From positions 182,193-246,192 of the forward strand of contig NZ_JAFBDK010000005.1 of assembly GCF_016908195.1 (NCBI RefSeq): a stretch of 64,000 nucleotides of DNA, in the 5' to 3' direction. The translations under genes and the position numbers were made by a program. Positions 1-8,426 of the stretch are shown piece after piece (positions within the stretch are counted from its first letter, which is position 1; each line of letters opens with the position of its first letter). The notes beneath the pieces were generated by a model. That model was not told the DNA's origin and searched no databases. It worked only from the letters and a program-made list of their open reading frames with translations. The DNA is from Jeotgalibacillus terrae. GTDB lineage: Bacteria; Bacillota; Bacilli; Bacillales; Jeotgalibacillaceae.

Positions 1-2
1 TT

Positions 3-128
3 CTTGAGTGGAAAATGCTTGAGACAGACGACTATAAAGTTTCATTGATGCAGTTGGGGCTGGTTACGGTTGTGCTGGTGATCGCTTTTCCATTTGCAGG
101 AGAATGGATGAGAAGGATAGAAGGATAG
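3..128 (+). CDS. C-terminal fragment of a membrane protein (partial)
   Basis: The window opens inside a gene. Only its last 41 codons are present, ending at a TAG at 126-128. The fragment has one hydrophobic stretch (LVTVVLVIAFPFAG, fragment residues 20-33) followed by a short basic tail, which looks like the last membrane helix and cytoplasmic end of an integral membrane protein. Too little remains to name a family. It is followed 48 bases later by an acetyltransferase gene on the same strand. Confidence 0.6.
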   Translation, partial: LEWKMLETDDYKVSLMQLGLVTVVLVIAFPFAGEWMRRIEG

Positions 129-176
129 AAGGTTTGATTTGAAGATAAGACTTACTAACAGAAATGAGGAAACGAT

Positions 177-617
177 GTGAATATCATTCAGGCCACGGCA
201 AAAGACAGCGCTGCAATAGCATCATTATTTAATGCGTACCGTCAGTTTTACAAACAGGCACCTGACTTAGAGGGTGCAGAGCAATATATATTTGAAAGGC
301 TGTCAAAAGAAGAGTCAGTGATCTTTTTTGTCAGGGAAAGTGATCAGCTACTTGGCTTCACTCAGCTATATCCAGTGTTTTCATCTATTTCAATGAAGCG
401 GGCATGGGTATTAAATGATTTGTTTGTAAACGAAACTGCAAGAAAAAGAGGAGTGGGTGAACTGCTTCTGCAGAGAGTCAAAGCGTTTGCAGAAGAGACG
501 GATGCAGCCAGTGTCAGCCTGAGTACTGCACCTGATAATGTGAATGCGCAGCGCCTGTATGAGCGGAATGGTTACAAGCAGGATGAAACGTTTTTACATT
601 ATGAATTGAGCATCTAA
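177..617 (+). CDS. GNAT family N-acetyltransferase
   Basis: This 146-residue protein has the single-domain GNAT fold, which transfers an acetyl group from acetyl-CoA to an amine; the substrate cannot be told. Motif A with the acetyl-CoA-binding loop is visible as RKRGVG (89-94), followed by a helix, and the C-terminal part (APDNVNAQRLYERNGY) is the usual beta5-alpha4 segment with the NxxAxxLYxxxGF pattern. The start is GTG at 177, behind the Shine-Dalgarno GAGGA at 166-170; an ATG two bases earlier is out of frame. The gene stands alone. Confidence 0.85.
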   Translation: MNIIQATAKDSAAIASLFNAYRQFYKQAPDLEGAEQYIFERLSKEESVIFFVRESDQLLGFTQLYPVFSSISMKRAWVLNDLFVNETARKRGVGELLLQRVKAFAEETDAASVSLSTAPDNVNAQRLYERNGYKQDETFLHYELSI

Positions 618-701
618 GTCAATGTCACATATTTTCTCTCTATTGCATTTACTACATTAATCACTACAGTTTTGTCCGGATGAATAGGGAGGGCGAAGCT
701 T

Positions 702-1076
702 ATGGCTGATCCGTATGTATACGCTGGCCAAAATCGAAACGGAAGCGGAATTTCGGCTTCGAGACTTGCAGTTGTTGCGGCAGCACTTACCACAGTTGCC
801 GATGCCATAGGAACAATTGCAGCTGTCAAAGCGGTTCGGGAAGAAGAAATCAGTAATCTTGAAGATCAAAAGAGGCAGAATGAATTACAGCAGACACTGT
901 CAGATATTCAGGCACAAATCGATGACCTGAAAACACAGATTGTTATGTCTGCCACTTCTAATGGAACATCAGCACCGGCCTATTCTATTAATATAGAGTC
1001 GCTTACGATTTCACTGCCTCCTTCGGCAAATCAGGGGGGAGATCAAACAGGGACAGATCTTATTCGTATTGAATGA
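702..1076 (+). CDS. Hypothetical protein with central coiled coil
   Basis: I do not recognise this 124-residue protein. It has an Ala-rich hydrophobic helix (SRLAVVAAALTTVADAIGTI, about 20-39) that could be membrane-associated. A charged coiled-coil region with heptad spacing follows (about 47-80, EEEISNLEDQKRQNELQQ onward), then a polar tail. A GGAGGG Shine-Dalgarno lies 8 bases before the ATG. It is a single gene: a strong hairpin overlaps its stop codon. The layout resembles small Bacillus proteins that assemble through coiled coils, but function is open. Confidence 0.7.
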   Translation: MADPYVYAGQNRNGSGISASRLAVVAAALTTVADAIGTIAAVKAVREEEISNLEDQKRQNELQQTLSDIQAQIDDLKTQIVMSATSNGTSAPAYSINIESLTISLPPSANQGGDQTGTDLIRIE

Positions 1077-1090
1077 GATCTGTCCCTGTT
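1046..1090 (+). terminator. Long hairpin at the end of the 702 gene
   Basis: Bases 1046-1060 and 1076-1090 form a perfect 15-bp inverted repeat with a 15-base loop, overlapping the last codons and stop of the coiled-coil gene. A short T-rich run (ggctttt) follows. It is most likely the transcription terminator or an mRNA-stabilising 3' hairpin. Confidence 0.65.
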
Positions 1091-1177
1091 GGCTTTTAAG
1101 CTAATTCTTATCAAATTTACTGCTCAGCAGATGAATTCCCCTTAAGACCTGACTATATGTATAAAATTGAGCTGCAC

Positions 1178-1369
1178 TTATGGCAGGAAGTAAGCAATAA
1201 CAGGAAATAAAGCGATGATTCCTATACTCTGCAGTAGAGTGATCACCAGGTCTTTTTTCAATGGATTAGGCTCAGGATAGCGGTTAGACACTCTTTTAAG
1301 TATGAACAGGATCAACCACCAGACAGATACATTTAACAATATATCTATGAAGCTGTCGTAAGGGTACAT
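1178..1369 (-). CDS. Small membrane protein, unknown
   Basis: A 63-residue protein with two hydrophobic helices (about 9-24, ILLNVSVWWLILFIL, and 43-61, near LLQSIGIIALFPVIAYFL) separated by a basic, Pro-containing loop (RVSNRYPEPNPLKK). The frame is open further upstream, but the start is set at the ATG at 1369 because an AAAGGAG sits 8 bases before it. It lies 25 bases downstream of the Nudix gene on the same strand and is probably co-transcribed with it. No family recognised. Confidence 0.6.
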   Translation of the reverse strand: MYPYDSFIDILLNVSVWWLILFILKRVSNRYPEPNPLKKDLVITLLQSIGIIALFPVIAYFLP

Positions 1370-1394
1370 TGCGTCGACTCCTTTATATCTTGTA

Positions 1395-1823
1395 TTAGAA
1401 AGCCACGTAGAATGCTTTGTTATCATGATCAAGACAGCGCTCGATCCGCTCTCTGAAGTTACTCACTGTCACTTTCTCCAGTGCATCTTCAATTGGAAAG
1501 AACCCGACTTCCAGGCTTTCAGGTGACGTCGTGCATACACCGCCTACAGGTTTTGCAAGAAACAATGTATTGCATATCGACCGTTCCACGTTTTGGAAAA
1601 CCCCACAGAACCGTACGATCTCAATGTCTATCCCTGATTCCTCTTTTGTTTCTCTGATTGCGGCAGCTTCAAGAGATTCTCCTTCTTCCACCTGGCCTCC
1701 AGGCATCTCCCATCCTCTTCTTGGACCTTTAATTAATAGCAATTCGTTCTTCTCGTTCACTACAATGGTTGCAGCTGAAATGATGTGCTTTGGTACGGTA
1801 TATTGAGCAGTTGGTTGTGTCAA
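1395..1823 (-). CDS. Nudix hydrolase
   Basis: A 142-residue Nudix protein, which hydrolyses nucleoside diphosphates linked to another moiety using Mg2+ or Mn2+. The Nudix box GX5EX7REUXEEXGU is intact at about residues 43-65 (GGQVEEGES, then RETKEESGI). The start is TTG at 1823, with GAAAGGAG 9 bases upstream. It covers one complete Nudix domain with no extra parts, so the substrate cannot be predicted. A small membrane-protein gene follows on the same strand. Confidence 0.88.
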   Translation of the reverse strand: MTQPTAQYTVPKHIISAATIVVNEKNELLLIKGPRRGWEMPGGQVEEGESLEAAAIRETKEESGIDIEIVRFCGVFQNVERSICNTLFLAKPVGGVCTTSPESLEVGFFPIEDALEKVTVSNFRERIERCLDHDNKAFYVAF

Positions 1824-2148
1824 ATTGGTGTCTCCTTTCTGTTTTTGAAAAATTCAATTATTAATATGTTAACATAAAATGGTATTGGTAGGGGTAAGGT
1901 CAAAAAATTTGGCAGAAATAGGGGTAAACCATCAGTAAGCGTGATCTTTAGTGCTGAAGGAATGATTTTCAGATTATTGGAATCAACTCTCACTCTGAGG
2001 GAATTGCCACGATCATTGAAGGGAAAGTTTATTGAAATGATGGAATTGCATTTTCCCGTCGCCCGCCCCCTGGCAGACCACACCAGCTCGCTCCCCGCAC
2101 CTGAAACCAAAACTGCTCCATACAAAAACATCAAAACCGAGGTGAACC
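1824..2148 (+). other. Intergenic stretch, no gene supported
   Basis: This stretch of about 325 bases separates the leftward Nudix gene from the rightward gene at 2149. It is AT-rich next to the Nudix start and contains two near-identical short runs (taggggtaa at about 1889 and 1918). Reading frames on both strands lack a ribosome binding site and a protein-like composition. It probably holds the two divergent promoters; I see no clear operator. Confidence 0.4.
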
Positions 2149-3048
2149 ATGTTCCAAATCGAGCATCCAGAGACCCTGAACATAGATAAGCTCAATCACG
2201 CACTTCGTGAAGCATTATCACCAGTGTCAGGTTTACTCAGACAGAAATCATATCATCATCTTTGCACGGCAACTTTCAAACAAACGATTGTTGGAATCGG
2301 AATCAGCTGGGGCAACGAGTTCCACCCCCACGGTGAGAGAATAGCGATCATAACTGACCCACACATTACGCAACAGAAAGAGCTCACAGAATCCCTGTTT
2401 CATAAACTAAAACGGCACCTTCAAACTGAGCGCTACGCTCATGCAATGTGGTCATTCAATGGAGATAACGACATACTCAATAAAGTCGCCGTACATAACC
2501 ATTTTAAACTCGTACGAATAACATATATGCCTGTGCTTCAAATAGAAAGTGTTTTAGAGGATTTGAATAAGGTTGACGAAGCGGAAAATCTGATCCCTTT
2601 AGAAGAAGTCATCACGCAGCCTGAACTAAAACGGGCATTATTCCAGCTGATCAAAGAAAATTATACAGCTACCCACCTGGACAGCCCGGTCGCTGAAGAG
2701 CCACTTGCAGTATGGGAAAAGACGCTGCTTGATGATAGTCCTGATCTGAAGCGCAGTTATATTCAATTTACTGACCGGGTTACAGGATACGTGATGCTCC
2801 ACCCGGTTAGTGAACAGGAAGTAGAAGTGGGGTGGGCCGGCGTTGGGGAGTCACAGGATCTCGGTTTGTTACAACAAATCATGAAAAAGCAGCTCATAGA
2901 GTTGAAAACCAGGGGCTTTTCTAAGGTCACACCTGAAGTGGATACAACATCTCATTTTGCTATGTCACTGTTCAGTCTGACTGATCTGAAAAAGGAGCCT
3001 GCCCTGAATACATATCAACTGAGTTTTCATAAAGGAGACCCAAAATGA
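2149..3048 (+). CDS. Two-domain GNAT-like protein
   Basis: A 299-residue protein that reads as two degenerate acetyltransferase-like halves. The N-terminal half (1-130) ends in a GNAT-like beta segment (AVHNHFKLVRITYMPVL). The second half (about 150-295) has a GNAT-like core (GYVMLHPVSEQEVEVGWAGV, near 222-241, then a helix LLQQIMKKQLIEL). Neither half keeps a clear acetyl-CoA loop (Q/RxxGxG/A), so enzymatic activity is uncertain. GAGGTGA lies just before the ATG. The stop overlaps the start of the MFS gene (ATGA), so the two are translationally coupled. Confidence 0.6.
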   Translation: MFQIEHPETLNIDKLNHALREALSPVSGLLRQKSYHHLCTATFKQTIVGIGISWGNEFHPHGERIAIITDPHITQQKELTESLFHKLKRHLQTERYAHAMWSFNGDNDILNKVAVHNHFKLVRITYMPVLQIESVLEDLNKVDEAENLIPLEEVITQPELKRALFQLIKENYTATHLDSPVAEEPLAVWEKTLLDDSPDLKRSYIQFTDRVTGYVMLHPVSEQEVEVGWAGVGESQDLGLLQQIMKKQLIELKTRGFSKVTPEVDTTSHFAMSLFSLTDLKKEPALNTYQLSFHKGDPK

Positions 3049-4262
3049 AAAAACTTAAACATTGGAAGGACCCGGGCATTTTGCTGGCTTCAACAGGTAT
3101 CGCATCGATCGGGGACTTTATTTACCTTGTTGCGATTAATCTGATCGTGCTGAATATGACAGGCTCTGCGGCTGCGGTTGCGGGTCTTTGGATTGTCGCA
3201 CCAATCACAAATATTGTGATGAAATTCTGGACAAGGAGCTTCATTGATTACAGAAGTAAAAGAAAGGTCATGATGGCGACCTATCTTGCAAGAGCTGTTT
3301 TAATTGCATTCATTCCATTCGCGCCAAACGTTTGGCTGATCTATGCCATTCTTATATTGCTCAGTGTGGCAAAATCGTTTTTTAACCCTTCTTCTGTTAC
3401 ATACATCACAATGATCGTGCCGCAGCCGATGAGGAAAAGGTTTAATGCAATCAGGTCTTTTACATCGTCAGGGGCTTTTATTGCCGGACCCGCAGCGGCG
3501 GGTACATTGATTCTGCTGACATCTATTGACTGGGCGCTTTGGGTTAATGCTTTCTTCTTTGTGGCTGCCGCAGCTGCAATGCTGTTCCTGCCTGAAATCG
3601 AAAAGATAGAAAAGGCTTCTATTCCAAAGCTGACCATTCAGCAGGTGAAAAAGGATTTTACAGTTGTATTTGACTTTGCGAAAAAATCATCATATGTAGT
3701 AGTTGTGTACAGCGTTTTTATCGCGATTTTATTGTTTACATTTGCGATGGATGCGCAGGAAGTGGTGTTTGCAAGAGAGGTTGTAGGTTTATCGGAGCTT
3801 GAATACAGCTTATTGATCAGTATTACCGGGATTGGATCAATCGCAGGAGCGCTCGTATTATCCGTATTATCCGAAAGACTGTCTATCAGGATGATGACCA
3901 CAACGGGTCTGCTGCTGATGGCAGTCGGTTATGTAATCTATGCATTCTCCTGGTCCTTTGCAAGTATTGCTGGAGGCTTCATCCTGCTTGGCTTTTTTAA
4001 CTCATTTTTAAATACCGGTATGTCCACTTTCTATCAAAATAATATCCCGGTGGAGCTGATGGGACGTGTGACAAGTGTATTTGAACTTGGTCAGAGTGCT
4101 TTTCAGGTATTATTTGTTCTGCTGCTTGGAGCGGCAGCTGATTTCTTTTCATTGAGAGAGGCGATTGTGACGGCTGCACTGCTTATGCTGATCTTATCAT
4201 GCATTTTCTGTGCATTTCTGTGGAAGCCGGGTAGGGAAGAGACTTTTGCTGAGGAATCATAA
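3045..4262 (+). CDS. MFS transporter (predicted exporter)
   Basis: A 405-residue major facilitator superfamily protein with about 12 membrane helices in two six-helix halves joined by a charged loop (EIEKIEKASIPKLTIQQVKK, near 185-205). The loop between helices 2 and 3 has the MFS-type basic signature (SFIDYRSKRKVMM). The helix 5 region is Gly/Pro-rich (SSGAFIAGPAAAGTLILL), as in drug-efflux members. The cargo is unknown. It starts inside the stop codon of the upstream GNAT-like gene, and a terminator-like hairpin follows. Confidence 0.85.
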   Translation: MKKLKHWKDPGILLASTGIASIGDFIYLVAINLIVLNMTGSAAAVAGLWIVAPITNIVMKFWTRSFIDYRSKRKVMMATYLARAVLIAFIPFAPNVWLIYAILILLSVAKSFFNPSSVTYITMIVPQPMRKRFNAIRSFTSSGAFIAGPAAAGTLILLTSIDWALWVNAFFFVAAAAAMLFLPEIEKIEKASIPKLTIQQVKKDFTVVFDFAKKSSYVVVVYSVFIAILLFTFAMDAQEVVFAREVVGLSELEYSLLISITGIGSIAGALVLSVLSERLSIRMMTTTGLLLMAVGYVIYAFSWSFASIAGGFILLGFFNSFLNTGMSTFYQNNIPVELMGRVTSVFELGQSAFQVLFVLLLGAAADFFSLREAIVTAALLMLILSCIFCAFLWKPGREETFAEES

Positions 4263-4264
4263 AA

Positions 4265-4293
4265 AAGCGAAGAAATAATTTTCTCCGCCTCTT
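4265..4293 (-). terminator. Intrinsic terminator between convergent genes
   Basis: The arms 4267-4275 and 4280-4288 pair over 9 bp. On the minus strand the central mismatch becomes G-U and the hairpin is followed by TTTTTT. It ends the EAL-HDOD gene and may also serve the MFS gene from the other side. Confidence 0.6.
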
Positions 4294-4294
4294 T

Positions 4295-5494
4295 TTATTG
4301 ATAAACCTCATTCGCCCATTCCACTGCCCGAACATACATATCATGCAAAATCGCCGTATCAATATTCAATTCGCCAGCCCATTTCTCCACACACGCCCAG
4401 TCACCTTTTTCATAACAAAGCACTGCGTGGTAAATAGGGGCAAGTAAGCTGTCCCCGTTGATCAAAGCTGCTTTGATTTCAGTGGACAGAGGTACGCTTG
4501 CTAAGACGGTTTCCATGTGATCATCAAGAATCGCGTCAATCGTACTGAATAGCGCCATGACGGCTGCATCAATCTTTCTTTCCTGCAGGTGACTTGCTCC
4601 GCAAAGCTGCTCTGCAAATTTAGAGCGCACAAGGGAAATTTTCAGCAGTTCATCAGGTTTATCTTCAGCAAGATCCTGCAGCATCAGAATATTGATCCAT
4701 CTCTCAAAGTTTCTGATCCCCATTTGCACGAGTGCGCGCTTAATGGAAAAAGATAGCTGATCTTTATTGCTATGGCTGATAATTTTCATCAGACGGTAGC
4801 TGAGTGAAGCGTCCGTTTCAATAATCTCAGTTAGTTTCTGATAGGAAGGTTCGGGTGTTTTTAATTCTTGTAAGACCCGTAAATAAGTATGTTTGTACTG
4901 CCGTTTATATGTAGCTCTTGTAATGATGTTCGGCCTGCTGAAAAAGTACCCCTGAAACAGGTGAAAGCCCATTTGCTTCGCATGTTCAAATTCCTCAAGT
5001 GTTTCCACCTTTTCTGCAAGTATCGTCTTTTTTCTGAAATGAGCTTCTGCCACCTGTGTAGTGATAGCGTCCAGGGGAGTAGAGCGGATATCAAATTTTA
5101 TGATGTCTGAGTCATTCATTAATTCGTATTTACTAAGGTCAGAGTCAAAGTCATCCAGTGCAATTTTATAACCCATTTTCTTCAATTCCTGTACACGCTG
5201 AATCAATGTGTCATCGAGTATAGTTCCTTCCAGAATTTCAATCACCATATGCTCCGGAGGAATCACCTCTAAAAAATCACTGAGCAGCATGTCTCTTGTA
5301 AAGTTAACAAAGACGCGGGAATAGTCACTGATCTTCCCGACGCCGGTTTCGAGTAGTCCCTGCAAAACTGCAGTAGTAGACAGATTGGCATCTGTTCCGT
5401 CATAACCGGCCGCATGCTGAGAAGAACGGTACAATAACTCGTAGCCATAAGTATCCAAATCCCGTTTGAAAATAGGCTGTCTGGCAATGAACAT
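4295..5494 (-). CDS. EAL-HDOD signalling protein (YuxH/PdeH type)
   Basis: A 399-residue two-domain protein. The N-terminal EAL domain (about 1-200) has the degenerate opening YELLYR and the motifs FVNFT, EILEG and ALDDFDSD, the last replacing the catalytic DDFGTG. The HDOD domain (about 200-399) contains SLSYRLMKIISHS. EAL domains hydrolyse or sense cyclic di-GMP, and B. subtilis YuxH (PdeH) has this type of architecture. The altered DDF motif leaves catalysis uncertain. The start is the ATG at 5494 behind AGGAGAG; an in-frame ATG seven codons upstream has no Shine-Dalgarno. Confidence 0.85.
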   Translation of the reverse strand: MFIARQPIFKRDLDTYGYELLYRSSQHAAGYDGTDANLSTTAVLQGLLETGVGKISDYSRVFVNFTRDMLLSDFLEVIPPEHMVIEILEGTILDDTLIQRVQELKKMGYKIALDDFDSDLSKYELMNDSDIIKFDIRSTPLDAITTQVAEAHFRKKTILAEKVETLEEFEHAKQMGFHLFQGYFFSRPNIITRATYKRQYKHTYLRVLQELKTPEPSYQKLTEIIETDASLSYRLMKIISHSNKDQLSFSIKRALVQMGIRNFERWINILMLQDLAEDKPDELLKISLVRSKFAEQLCGASHLQERKIDAAVMALFSTIDAILDDHMETVLASVPLSTEIKAALINGDSLLAPIYHAVLCYEKGDWACVEKWAGELNIDTAILHDMYVRAVEWANEVYQ

Positions 5495-5654
5495 AGCGAT
5501 CTCTCCTAAAATCATACTATACTTACTTTTAGTATATTTTACCTAATGATGACAATGCAAGAAATAAAGTTAATCTTTTAACATTCCATAATAGTCTGAT
5601 AATCATTTATAAAACCAAATATCTGTAGAATGATGAAAAAAATTTTCTGGGAAC

Positions 5655-5681
5655 TGCAACTTTATTCCATACTTATCCGTT
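5655..5681 (+). promoter_or_regulatory. Candidate ECF (sigma-M type) promoter of sigM
   Basis: TGCAAC at 5655-5660 and CGTT at 5678-5681 are separated by 17 bases. This resembles the sigma-M/W consensus TGAAAC-N16/17-CGTC with one mismatch in each box, and sits 24 bases before the sigM start. B. subtilis sigM is autoregulated, so a self-directed promoter is expected here. Confidence 0.55.
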
Positions 5682-5705
5682 ACTTACACGAGAGGGGGAA
5701 AGGTA

Positions 5706-6203
5706 GTGGATATTCAAGAGATTTATCAGCGATATGTGAATGATGTATACCGTTACCTTCTCTCGCTATCAAAGGACCGTGAACTGGCTGAAGATTTAAC
5801 GCAGGAGACATTTATTAAGGTATTCGGGGCCTTTGATTATAACCCGCCCGACTCTATAAAAGCCTGGCTATTCAAGGTTGCCTATCATACATTCATCGAT
5901 TATTTGAGAAAAAACAAACATACACAGTCAGCCCCTCCGGAGGTCATCAACAATATGGAATCTGAGGCTTCAGCGGAAGAGTCATTTGTTCGAAAGGAAG
6001 AGACAGCTTATCTGTATGAGCATCTGGCGTTACTAAAAAATGAACAGAAGCAGGCGATTGTGCTTTGTGATTTAAAAGGGTACTCCTTAAAAGAAGCTGC
6101 GCTCGAGATGGAGATTAAGGTTAATACATTAAAGTCATATTTGTTTCGCGGCAGAGGAAAATTGAAAATGCTGATCAGGAAAGGACGTGGACAAATTGAG
6201 TGA
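5706..6203 (+). CDS. sigM: ECF RNA polymerase sigma factor SigM
   Basis: A 165-residue ECF sigma factor with region 2 at about 8-65 (VNDVYRYLLSLSKDRELAED, then LTQETFIKVF) and region 4 at about 105-160 (KQAIVLCDLKGYSLKEAA, a helix-turn-helix). Length, gene order and partners match B. subtilis sigM (163 aa), which responds to cell-wall stress. The start is a GTG at 5706 after GAGAGGGGGAAAGG. It overlaps the anti-sigma gene by 17 bases, typical of translational coupling. Confidence 0.88.
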   Translation: MDIQEIYQRYVNDVYRYLLSLSKDRELAEDLTQETFIKVFGAFDYNPPDSIKAWLFKVAYHTFIDYLRKNKHTQSAPPEVINNMESEASAEESFVRKEETAYLYEHLALLKNEQKQAIVLCDLKGYSLKEAALEMEIKVNTLKSYLFRGRGKLKMLIRKGRGQIE

Positions 6204-7269
6204 TGAATTCAAGCAAAGGCTGAAAAAATATTATGCCGGTGAGCTTTCAGATCAGGAAGCAGCAAAGGTTGAACAGGAAATTCAACAGGCAGAAGCGTAT
6301 CAGGATGTAATGAATGAAACCTTTGAACATGATGAACTGCCACCCGGGAAGGTTGGAGAGATCTTAAAGAGAAGTTCGCGCAGAGCGAGGCTGACGGTTA
6401 TCGGATATGTAGTGATGATTCTTCTGATGATCTATCCGGTTCTAATGATTGGGAGTTATGTCTACTATGGTTTTATCGAACGAGCTAATAATCTGATAGA
6501 TGTTGCATATTCAACTGTCTATATCACTGAGCCAAATGCAAGTGTGGATGAATTCAATATTGAATATGAGTTGGGACTCTTTACGTTTGATGTCTATATG
6601 GATATATACAAACAGGTAGGTAACGCAACTATTAAGCAGGGTGAATGGGTGGTGCCTTTCCGTTATAATCAGCCGGATTTCCCTGAGAGAAACTATACGA
6701 TCGATCAGCCGCCTGAGGAAATCCCTCAGCCTGATCAGCGACTGTTATACCATCCGGATGCGGGGTTAAGTAATTCACAGAATGGGGGATGGGATACACT
6801 TGAAAACTTACCGGAGGGCACTGTGGCAGAGGTATATGTGTCCCTTGAAAGAACTGTTCCTGTAGATGAGTTAAATCGTGTGATCAATGATATCGATGCC
6901 AAGTGGCTCTGGTATGCCATTGATACGGGGCTCGATGCAGAGGCGAGTGGAGAACACACCGGATACCTACCGCCAATCGGTTATCCAGCGCAGACAGGAA
7001 ACAATTGGTCGCCTTATAACTTTCAGGCGCCAAATGATGAGCAGTTCATGGAGAGTCTGAAATTTTTAGCTGAATATGAGGAACAGGCTACCATGATTGC
7101 AAGAGCAAAATGGCTTGAGCTGGATGAACGGATTGCCTTTCTGGAGGAGAATGGATTGAATGCGTATGGCGGTGTGGTCACGGGTCCGGCTAAGGAATTA
7201 TTAAAGCTGAGGGACAACGATGATGTCAGAGCAATCAGGACAGGGGAGGTGAGGTTATGGAACTGGTAA
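6187..7269 (+). CDS. yhdL: Membrane anti-sigma factor YhdL
   Basis: A 360-residue single-pass membrane protein. The N-terminal cytoplasmic part (1-75) is charged and starts with a short helical sigma-binding region (FKQRLKKYYAGELSDQEAAK). One membrane helix follows (about 76-97, TVIGYVVMILLMIYPVLMIG), then an extracytoplasmic domain of about 260 residues. B. subtilis YhdL (358 aa) has the same size and place and, with YhdK, inhibits SigM. There is no Cys/His zinc motif, as expected for this family. The start is GTG at 6187, inside the end of sigM. Confidence 0.85.
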   Translation: MDKLSDEFKQRLKKYYAGELSDQEAAKVEQEIQQAEAYQDVMNETFEHDELPPGKVGEILKRSSRRARLTVIGYVVMILLMIYPVLMIGSYVYYGFIERANNLIDVAYSTVYITEPNASVDEFNIEYELGLFTFDVYMDIYKQVGNATIKQGEWVVPFRYNQPDFPERNYTIDQPPEEIPQPDQRLLYHPDAGLSNSQNGGWDTLENLPEGTVAEVYVSLERTVPVDELNRVINDIDAKWLWYAIDTGLDAEASGEHTGYLPPIGYPAQTGNNWSPYNFQAPNDEQFMESLKFLAEYEEQATMIARAKWLELDERIAFLEENGLNAYGGVVTGPAKELLKLRDNDDVRAIRTGEVRLWNW

Positions 7270-7553
7270 AAAAGAAGAAGGGTGAGTCAAGACTCAGCGC
7301 TGCGGCTTTTATCATCTCTCTGATCTCACTGGCGCATTTGAATATCTTTTTACTGACTCAGGAGAGCCTCAACGGATTCAGCTTTTTCTATATGCTCCTT
7401 CCTTTCATCAGCTTGATTTTGTTTATCGCCAGTTTTTTTCAAAAAGGCTACAGCCGTACATTTGGCTGGTGGGGCGTGCTGATCTATGCGTTTATTTTCG
7501 TTTCGATTGTAGTGATCTTTTTTAGTGCGTTTACGATTTATCCGAAGCCGTAA
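7257..7553 (+). CDS. yhdK: Small membrane protein YhdK, SigM inhibitor partner
   Basis: A 98-residue protein with three hydrophobic helices (about 14-34, 40-60 and 68-92). It starts 13 bases before the end of yhdL, so it is coupled to it. B. subtilis YhdK (96 aa) has the same position and topology and is needed together with YhdL to hold SigM at the membrane. The identification rests on the three-gene order and matching lengths more than on sequence motifs. A strong hairpin terminator follows. Confidence 0.8.
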   Translation: MELVKKKKGESRLSAAAFIISLISLAHLNIFLLTQESLNGFSFFYMLLPFISLILFIASFFQKGYSRTFGWWGVLIYAFIFVSIVVIFFSAFTIYPKP

Positions 7554-7574
7554 TAGGATAGGCAGAATGCACTT

Positions 7575-7619
7575 AAAGGCAGAAGAACCCGACCGGACGG
7601 CTGAGGTTCTTCTGCCTTT
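7575..7619 (+). terminator. Bidirectional terminator
   Basis: A perfect 15-bp inverted repeat (7575-7589 with 7605-7619) has a 15-base loop and A/T runs on both ends. It closes the sigM-yhdL-yhdK operon on the plus strand and the phosphatase-like gene on the minus strand, whose last codons it overlaps. Confidence 0.85.
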
Positions 7620-8426
7620 ATTTGTTCGTGTCATCAGGCCGGGTGGCAGTGCGATTATTCCATACTTCCCAGGTAACGAGTGTGGTACTGTCTTTTACAC
7701 TATGAGATCTGATATGGTTTAACATTCCCTCAACAGCAGTCTGATCTGCTGAATCGTTAAATGCCCGATATATATCTAATGAGTCAGCGTAAGGTTCTCC
7801 GGGGCATTCAATTAATCCATCAGTTGTAAGAAAGAGACGGTTGTTTCCTGATCTTAACTCTCTTCTGCCAGTGCTGTAGCATGACACCAATTGATCAAAA
7901 GTGTTCGCTTTACCGATCCACTCAAAAAACTGTCTCTGATTCAACTGAACCTGTCCCATATTCATCAATTCCCCGTGAAATAAGTAAAGCAGACAATCCC
8001 CGACTGAAAACCACCAGATATATTGATGTTTCCTTACAGTGATTAAGCAGGCCGTTTCCCCATTAATCGTTTGACAGGCAGAGAGAAAGCTGTCGTCAGA
8101 GAAGATAGAGATAATGGTTTTTTCTAAATTTGTAAATGTGTCCTGAGTTAATTGAGTAGTTAACATTGTAATCAACTTTTGCTTGGCATTCAGTATTTCT
8201 TTTAACACAAGGTCTGTGCTTTCAGCAGTATGATGGGCGTCAAGTAACATGACAAATTCCCAATCGCCTTCAGGGTCAGACCAGATCAGACAGCCATCTT
8301 CATTTTTAGTCTGTCCGGCATCTGAATTGCCACCGTAGAGGCCAATGGTCAGATGTTTAGCTTTCTTATAAAGGGCTGATCAATAAAGGTTGTTTCACTG
8401 CCGGCCCACTTGAATTCCTCAGGCAT
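7618..8426 (-). pseudogene. PP2C-type protein phosphatase, apparent frameshift
   Basis: The main frame (up to about 8340) encodes a PP2C-like fold: YGGNSDAGQTKNEDG, then MLLDAHH (the DGH-type metal site), SVGDCLLY, LFLTTDGL (metal-site Asp) and DSTTLV. Its natural start lies in another frame: ATG at 8426 reads MPEEFKWAGSETTFIDQ and 8 more residues before a TGA at 8349-8351. One missing base near 8350-8357 would join the parts as LNHLTIGLYGGNSD. The 8426 ATG overlaps the end of the HIT gene, so the two were translationally coupled. Either the gene is broken or the sequence has an error; an internal start at 8250 would miss the NED motif. Confidence 0.75.

Noticed and set aside
1820..2189. Open frames on both strands in the gap between the Nudix and GNAT-like genes
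   Set aside because: No ribosome binding site, unusual composition, overlap with the next gene, and no recognisable motif.
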